DNA of 64,000 bases from Pelomonas sp. CA6 (GTDB taxonomy: Bacteria > Pseudomonadota > Gammaproteobacteria > Burkholderiales > Burkholderiaceae_C), in NCBI RefSeq assembly GCF_022549225.1, contig NZ_JAKZFD010000014.1, positions 1 through 64,000 on the forward strand. The letters are read 5' to 3'. A model generated the notes under the pieces. The model made no database searches and had not been told where the DNA came from. It saw nothing but the letters and a program-made list of their open reading frames with translations. Shown here one piece after another: positions 60,344 through 64,000 of this stretch (within the stretch, counting starts at the first letter, position 1; each line of letters opens with the position of its first letter). Both the position numbers and the translations under genes were made by a program.

Positions 60344-61785
60344 GCGCGTTCTCCCGTCGTTTCGTTGGCACTGGTGCTGCGGTAGGGCACGGTGATGGCG
60401 ACCACGGTGCCCGATGGCTGGTTCTCGGTGACGCTGAGGCTGGCGGCTTTGCCGTAGAGCAGGGCCAGGCGCTCGCGGATGTTGGCCAGGCCCACGCCGG
60501 TGCCGGCGGTGGCGGCGCGCCCGAAGCCCAGGCCGGTGTCGGCCACCGTGACCTGCAGCTTGCCGTGCACCACCTCGGCCTTCACCGAGAGGCTGCCTCC
60601 TTCGGCCTTGGGCTCCAGCCCATGTTTGATCGCGTTCTCGACCAGGCTCTGGATCATCATGGGCGGGAACTCGGCGGAGAGCAGACCCTCGGGCACCTCG
60701 ATGCGGATCTGCAGCCGCTCCTCCATGCGCACCTTGAGGATCTCCAGATAGGGCTTGATCACCGCCATCTCGCGGCCCAGGTCGCGCACGCCGTTGGCAT
60801 TGGCCTCGCGCATGGTCGGCATGGAGGCGCGCAGCAGCGCGATCAGGTTGCGCTGCATCTGCGAGGCGCGCGGTGGGTCGGTCTCGATCAGGTGGTCGAT
60901 GGAGGCCAGGGTGTTGAACAGGAAGTGCGGTTCGACCTGGGCCTGCATCGCCGCCATGCGTGCCTCGACGACCTGGCGCTTCAGCGATTCGGCCTCGGCC
61001 GTCTCGGTGGCCTGGGCGGCCTTGACCTCGGCCTGCATGCGCCCCTTGTAGGTGATCTTGATCACCACCGAGGCCAGCACCCACAGCACGGCCAGGTTGT
61101 TCAGGAAGTCGCCCAGGTGCACGGTGTGCTCGCGGGTGGCCTGGCGGCGCGCCTCCTTGATCTCTCGACGGGCCTGCTCACGCGCCTTCTTGGCTTCGGC
61201 GATCGCGTTTTCCGCATCGCGCTTGGCTTCTTCCAGCGCCTCGCGGGCCTCGCTCTGGGCGTCGGTGAGCGCGCGCGCGGCCTCCTCGGCGGCGTCGCGC
61301 ACGTCCTGGGAGCTGGACTTGGGCAGGCGGATGTCGATCGAGGGCAGGTCTTCGACCGACGCGGCCGAGGCCGCCGAGGCCGGCGCGGACGCGGCCGCGC
61401 TGCCGGGACGTACCGGTGCGATGCGGATGCCGCGCTCGTCGATCTGCAGTTCGTAGTGGACCTGGGGCCGGGTCTTGCCCGTCGACGAGGAGCGCTGCGC
61501 CGGGGCCGGGGCTGCCGGCGGGGCCTTGCTCACCTTGGGCATCTCGGGTACCTCGGGCAGCTCCGGCATCTCGGGCAGCTCGATGCGCTCGGTGGTGCGC
61601 AGCGTGAAGGGCGGCAGCTCGGACACGATGTTGACGCCAATCAGCAGCAGCACCGCATACACGATGAAGCGCTTCCAGCTCAGGCTCACCAGCCAACTGG
61701 CGTAGACATGGAAGGCCTGCACCGCGGACCGGGCGAAATGCTGCCAGCGCTGGCTGGGGGTGGGAGGGGTGGCGGGGGCGTTCAT
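60340..61785 (-). CDS. LytS-type sensor histidine kinase with coiled-coil extracytoplasmic domain
   Basis: Protein of 481 aa. Membrane helices at about 38-57 and 227-245. Between them lie a PExP-type proline repeat (about 70-85), an Ala/Pro-rich linker and a long charged Ala-rich coiled coil (about 160-220). The catalytic part is His_kinase type: phosphoacceptor H287 in VEPHFLFNTLAS, N-box VENAIKHGLEP (about 390), DTGLGFG and GVGLANIRERL. It heads the operon with the small membrane protein and the LytTR regulator. The signal is unknown. G-rich DNA (61756-61778) lies in its 5' coding end. Confidence 0.93.
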   Translation of the reverse strand: MNAPATPPTPSQRWQHFARSAVQAFHVYASWLVSLSWKRFIVYAVLLLIGVNIVSELPPFTLRTTERIELPEMPELPEVPEMPKVSKAPPAAPAPAQRSSSTGKTRPQVHYELQIDERGIRIAPVRPGSAAASAPASAASAASVEDLPSIDIRLPKSSSQDVRDAAEEAARALTDAQSEAREALEEAKRDAENAIAEAKKAREQARREIKEARRQATREHTVHLGDFLNNLAVLWVLASVVIKITYKGRMQAEVKAAQATETAEAESLKRQVVEARMAAMQAQVEPHFLFNTLASIDHLIETDPPRASQMQRNLIALLRASMPTMREANANGVRDLGREMAVIKPYLEILKVRMEERLQIRIEVPEGLLSAEFPPMMIQSLVENAIKHGLEPKAEGGSLSVKAEVVHGKLQVTVADTGLGFGRAATAGTGVGLANIRERLALLYGKAASLSVTENQPSGTVVAITVPYRSTSANETTGERA

Positions 61786-61910
61786 CGGGGACCTTTTGTT
61801 GCGTGCCACTGTACGCAAGACCGGGGGAGGGGCCGAGAAGCAGCCGATGCGCCGTCACCGCGCCGTCATGAAGTGCGCCCAGCGCCGACGGGCGGAGGCC
61901 GGCGCGGGCG

Positions 61911-61936
61911 AAAAAAAGCCCACCGGGGGGCGGGCT
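61911..61936 (-). terminator. Rho-independent terminator after the first yceI gene
   Basis: On the minus strand, AGCCCGCC (61936-61929) pairs with GGTGGGCT (61924-61917) around CCCC, with one G-U pair, and a run of seven T follows (61917-61911). It lies 30 bp after the yceI stop and closes the b561/YceI/YceI operon. Confidence 0.85.
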
Positions 61937-61966
61937 CTGGGGGCAGGGTCGGGCGGGGTGGCCGGA

Positions 61967-62539
61967 TTATTGGCGCACGGCCTCGACCTGGATCACCAGC
62001 TTGACGGCCTTGGGGAAGCCGTAGGCCAGGCCGTAGTCCACGCCCCACTGGGTGCGGTCGATGGTGGTTTCGAAGTCGCCGCCGCAGACCTCGCGCTTCA
62101 GCATGGGGTTCTGGTAGCAGTTGAAGTTGGTGGCCTTGAGCGTGACCGGCGCGGTCTTGCCCTTCAGGGTCAGCTGGCCGGCGACCTCGCTGACCTTGTC
62201 GCCGTCGAAGCTGAACTTGTCGCCCACGAACTTGGCGGTCGGGTGGTTGGCCACGTCGAAGAAGTCCGCGCTCTGCAGATGCTTGTCAAAGGCCGCCGCG
62301 CCGGTGCTGATCCCGTTCATCTGGAAGGTGATCTCCACCTTGCCGGACTTGGTGGCGCGGTCCAGCACCACCGTGCCTTCCTTCTTCTCGAAGCGGCCGC
62401 GGTTGGTCGAGGTGCCGAAGTGCGGGATCTCGAAGGTGGCGTAGGTGTGCGTCGGGTCGATCATGTAATTGGCGGGCTCGGCCTGGGCGGCGGCGGCGGC
62501 CAGCAGGGCGACGATCAGCAGGGGCTTCTTGAGGGTCAT
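61967..62539 (-). CDS. yceI: YceI-family periplasmic protein
   Basis: Protein of 190 aa with a Sec signal (residues 1-20, AAAAQA) and the YceI lipocalin-like barrel: DPTHTYATFEIPHFGTSTNR (about 29-48), FQMNGISTGAAAFDKHL and a late GVDYGLAYGFP. YceI proteins bind polyprenyl compounds such as ubiquinone-8 chains in the periplasm. It is the last of three genes with the second YceI and cytochrome b561, a common grouping that suggests a quinone-related electron route. Confidence 0.93.
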   Translation of the reverse strand: MTLKKPLLIVALLAAAAAQAEPANYMIDPTHTYATFEIPHFGTSTNRGRFEKKEGTVVLDRATKSGKVEITFQMNGISTGAAAFDKHLQSADFFDVANHPTAKFVGDKFSFDGDKVSEVAGQLTLKGKTAPVTLKATNFNCYQNPMLKREVCGGDFETTIDRTQWGVDYGLAYGFPKAVKLVIQVEAVRQ

Positions 62540-62602
62540 GGGTGGATTCCTCCGGGTTGGGGCTGGTGGGACGGAAAAGGGGTGGGGGGATGTGTGCCGG
62601 GA

Positions 62603-63250
62603 TTACAGCGCGGCGATGCCGGTGAAGGCCAGCTTGAACTTCACCTGGACTTCGTTGGCGACCATGGAGGTGTCGCTCCACTCGCCGTCGCCGATCTTGA
62701 ATTCGAGCCGCTTGAGCACGAAGCTGCCGCTGGCGGTGGTCGTGGCGCCGGACTGGCTCAGCGTCAGCGGCACCACCACGTCGCGCGACTGGCCCTTCAG
62801 GCTCAGCTTGCCGCTGACCTCGTAGCGGCCGCCGCCCAGGGCCTTGATCGCGCTGCTCTGGAAGCTGGCCTGGGAGGCCTTCTTGGCGTCGAACCAGGCC
62901 GGCTTGACCATCTCCGCGTCGATCGCGGCGTCGCCCATGGTGGCGCTGGTCAGGTCCACGTTGAAGGCCACGCGGCCGGCCTCGGGCTTCTTGGGGTCGA
63001 AGCTCAGCTGGGCCTCGAAGCGTTTGAAGCGGCCCTCCACGGGCACGCCCATCTGGCGGATCGCGAAGCCGAGCTCGCTCTGAGCCGCCTGCAACTGGGC
63101 GGCGGCCGGGACGGTGGCCGCGGGCTTGGCGGCGGCCTTGCCCTGGGCCAGAACGGGGCTTTGGGCCAGCAGCAGCCCGGCGCTCAACAGCAGCGCGGCG
63201 GCCAGCGGGTGGTTGCCGGGACGGGGCAGTTGAAGTGCGTGGTTCATCAT
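62603..63250 (-). CDS. YceI-family periplasmic protein (second copy)
   Basis: Protein of 215 aa with a longer signal region (about 1-36, SPVLAQ) and a YceI barrel (about 57-215; LGFAIRQMGVPVEGRFKRF, SSAIKALGGGRYEVSGKLSL). It differs clearly from its neighbour and lacks the DPTHT opening, so it is an old paralogue rather than a recent duplication. An AGGAC precedes the ATG at 63250. It lies 22 bp after the cytochrome b561 stop and 63 bp before the next yceI. Confidence 0.9.
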   Translation of the reverse strand: MMNHALQLPRPGNHPLAAALLLSAGLLLAQSPVLAQGKAAAKPAATVPAAAQLQAAQSELGFAIRQMGVPVEGRFKRFEAQLSFDPKKPEAGRVAFNVDLTSATMGDAAIDAEMVKPAWFDAKKASQASFQSSAIKALGGGRYEVSGKLSLKGQSRDVVVPLTLSQSGATTTASGSFVLKRLEFKIGDGEWSDTSMVANEVQVKFKLAFTGIAAL

Positions 63251-63272
63251 GGGGTCCTGTGGGGGTGAGGGT

Positions 63273-63815
63273 TCAGCGGGCGCCCGGCAGCATGCGCTGC
63301 ATCAGGCCGTCCTTCTTGATCAGCAGGTGCTGCAGCACGGCGCCCAGGTGCAAAGCCACCAGGCCGGCCAGGGCCCAGGCCAGGGCTTCGTGCAATTCCT
63401 TCAGGGATTCGGCCAGCGGCTTGTCCACCGGCACGAAGTCGGGCAGAGGCAGCACGCCGAACCAGACGATAGGAAAGCCGGCGGCCGAGCTGTAGGCCCA
63501 GCCGCTCAGCGGCACGGCGAAGAAGGCCAGGTACAGCAGACCATGGGTCAGGTGGGCCGCGCGGGCCTGCCAGGCGGGCATGGGCAGGTCGGCCGGCGGG
63601 CGATGGCTCAGGCGCCACAGCAGGCGCAGCGCGGACAGCGCGAGGATGGTCACGCCCGCCCATTTGTGCCAGTTGTACAGCTTCAGCCGCGTCGGCGACA
63701 GCGGCAGATCCGCCATGTACAGGCCCATGCCGAAGGCGCCGATGATGGCCAGGGCCAGCAGCCAGTGCAGCAGCATGGCGGTGCCGGTGTAGCGGGTCTC
63801 GGAGTTTCTGGACAT
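63273..63815 (-). CDS. cytochrome b561
   Basis: Inner-membrane di-haem cytochrome of 180 aa with four membrane helices. The ligand histidines are in AMLLHWLLALAI (H17), YNWHKWAGV (about 49), LTHGLLYLAFF (about 88) and ALAGLVALHLGAVLQH (about 155). It oxidises quinol and may exchange electrons with periplasmic partners; the two YceI genes downstream fit that. ATG at 63815 has GGAGCG upstream. Confidence 0.93.
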   Translation of the reverse strand: MSRNSETRYTGTAMLLHWLLALAIIGAFGMGLYMADLPLSPTRLKLYNWHKWAGVTILALSALRLLWRLSHRPPADLPMPAWQARAAHLTHGLLYLAFFAVPLSGWAYSSAAGFPIVWFGVLPLPDFVPVDKPLAESLKELHEALAWALAGLVALHLGAVLQHLLIKKDGLMQRMLPGAR

Positions 63816-63987
63816 CGGGCGCTCCTTGTTGCGATGGCCGCAGTTTGCGCGAACGCAAGTGCAGCGGGTTTCATCATGCTTGAGGCCAGAATTCAGTGCC
63901 ATTGAATGGTCGGCGCCATTCGCCCGCGTCACACGGGCGTCACCCCCGGGGCCCACACTGCGCGCTTCAACGATCCCGGGGGCGACC

Positions 63988-64000
63988 ATGGACCTGATCG
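63988..64000 (+). CDS. possible start of a gene cut by the window end
   Basis: An ATG at 63988 reads MDLI before the window ends, preceded by a G-rich stretch (GGGGGCGACC) that could serve as Shine-Dalgarno. It is divergent from cytochrome b561. Too short to assign anything. Confidence 0.3.

Overview
This is a GC-rich (about 70% by eye), densely packed bacterial chromosome segment. Gene content and protein style point to a betaproteobacterium of the order Burkholderiales, perhaps the Roseateles/Rubrivivax-like lineages. The evidence is an atpIBEFHAGDC operon, Kup, GshB, HemE, PriA, Rep, an EamA/MocR pair, cytochrome b561/YceI pairs and a large TonB receptor. The species is inference. About 62 genes cover nearly the whole window. 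I see no tRNA, rRNA, CRISPR array, insertion sequence, integrase or phage gene, so it looks like core and near-core chromosome rather than an island. Region 1-9.9 kb: K+ uptake (kup), BenE-type transporter, glutathione synthetase, a cytochrome P450 divergent from an AraC regulator, a lipoprotein with a hydrolase-like fold, and an ABC-F ATPase. Region 9.9-17.8 kb: a hydratase and a MocR-type regulator face an EamA exporter, then a tightly packed run of aminotransferase, GNAT, PhzF, VOC, AlaX-type editing protein and GST; several of these genes overlap by 4 nt. Region 17.8-20.7 kb: a divergent cytochrome c'/b561 pair, a GNAT and an SMP-30 family lactonase. Region 20.7-28.3 kb: the complete F1Fo ATP synthase operon with a consensus -10 element, a U-rich atpE leader, structured spacers and a terminator. 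Region 28.3-38.9 kb: hexose-phosphate mutarotase-like protein, TonB-dependent receptor, PPK2 kinase, a LemA-TPM-TPM operon, hemE and priA with DnaA-box-like sites between them. Region 39.0-45.1 kb: a sensory cluster of two divergent operons, HTH-REC plus REC-Hpt on one side, and CheY-like REC, HD-GYP, orphan periplasmic solute-binding protein and PAS histidine kinase on the other. This is the best candidate for an undescribed signalling system. Region 45.2-59.0 kb: S9 peptidase, AEC transporter, a tail-anchored pseudokinase, PhoD phosphatase, a second orphan solute-binding protein, DUF1304, Rep helicase, YeiH with a divergent LysR regulator, YhhN, aquaporin and DUF488. Region 59.0-64 kb: a LytS/LytTR-type two-component operon with an unusual coiled-coil sensor and a small membrane protein, then two YceI proteins and a cytochrome b561. 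A recurring theme is that many genes have a TANNNT-like -10 hexamer ending only 6-9 nt before the start codon and no Shine-Dalgarno, which predicts frequent leaderless transcripts.
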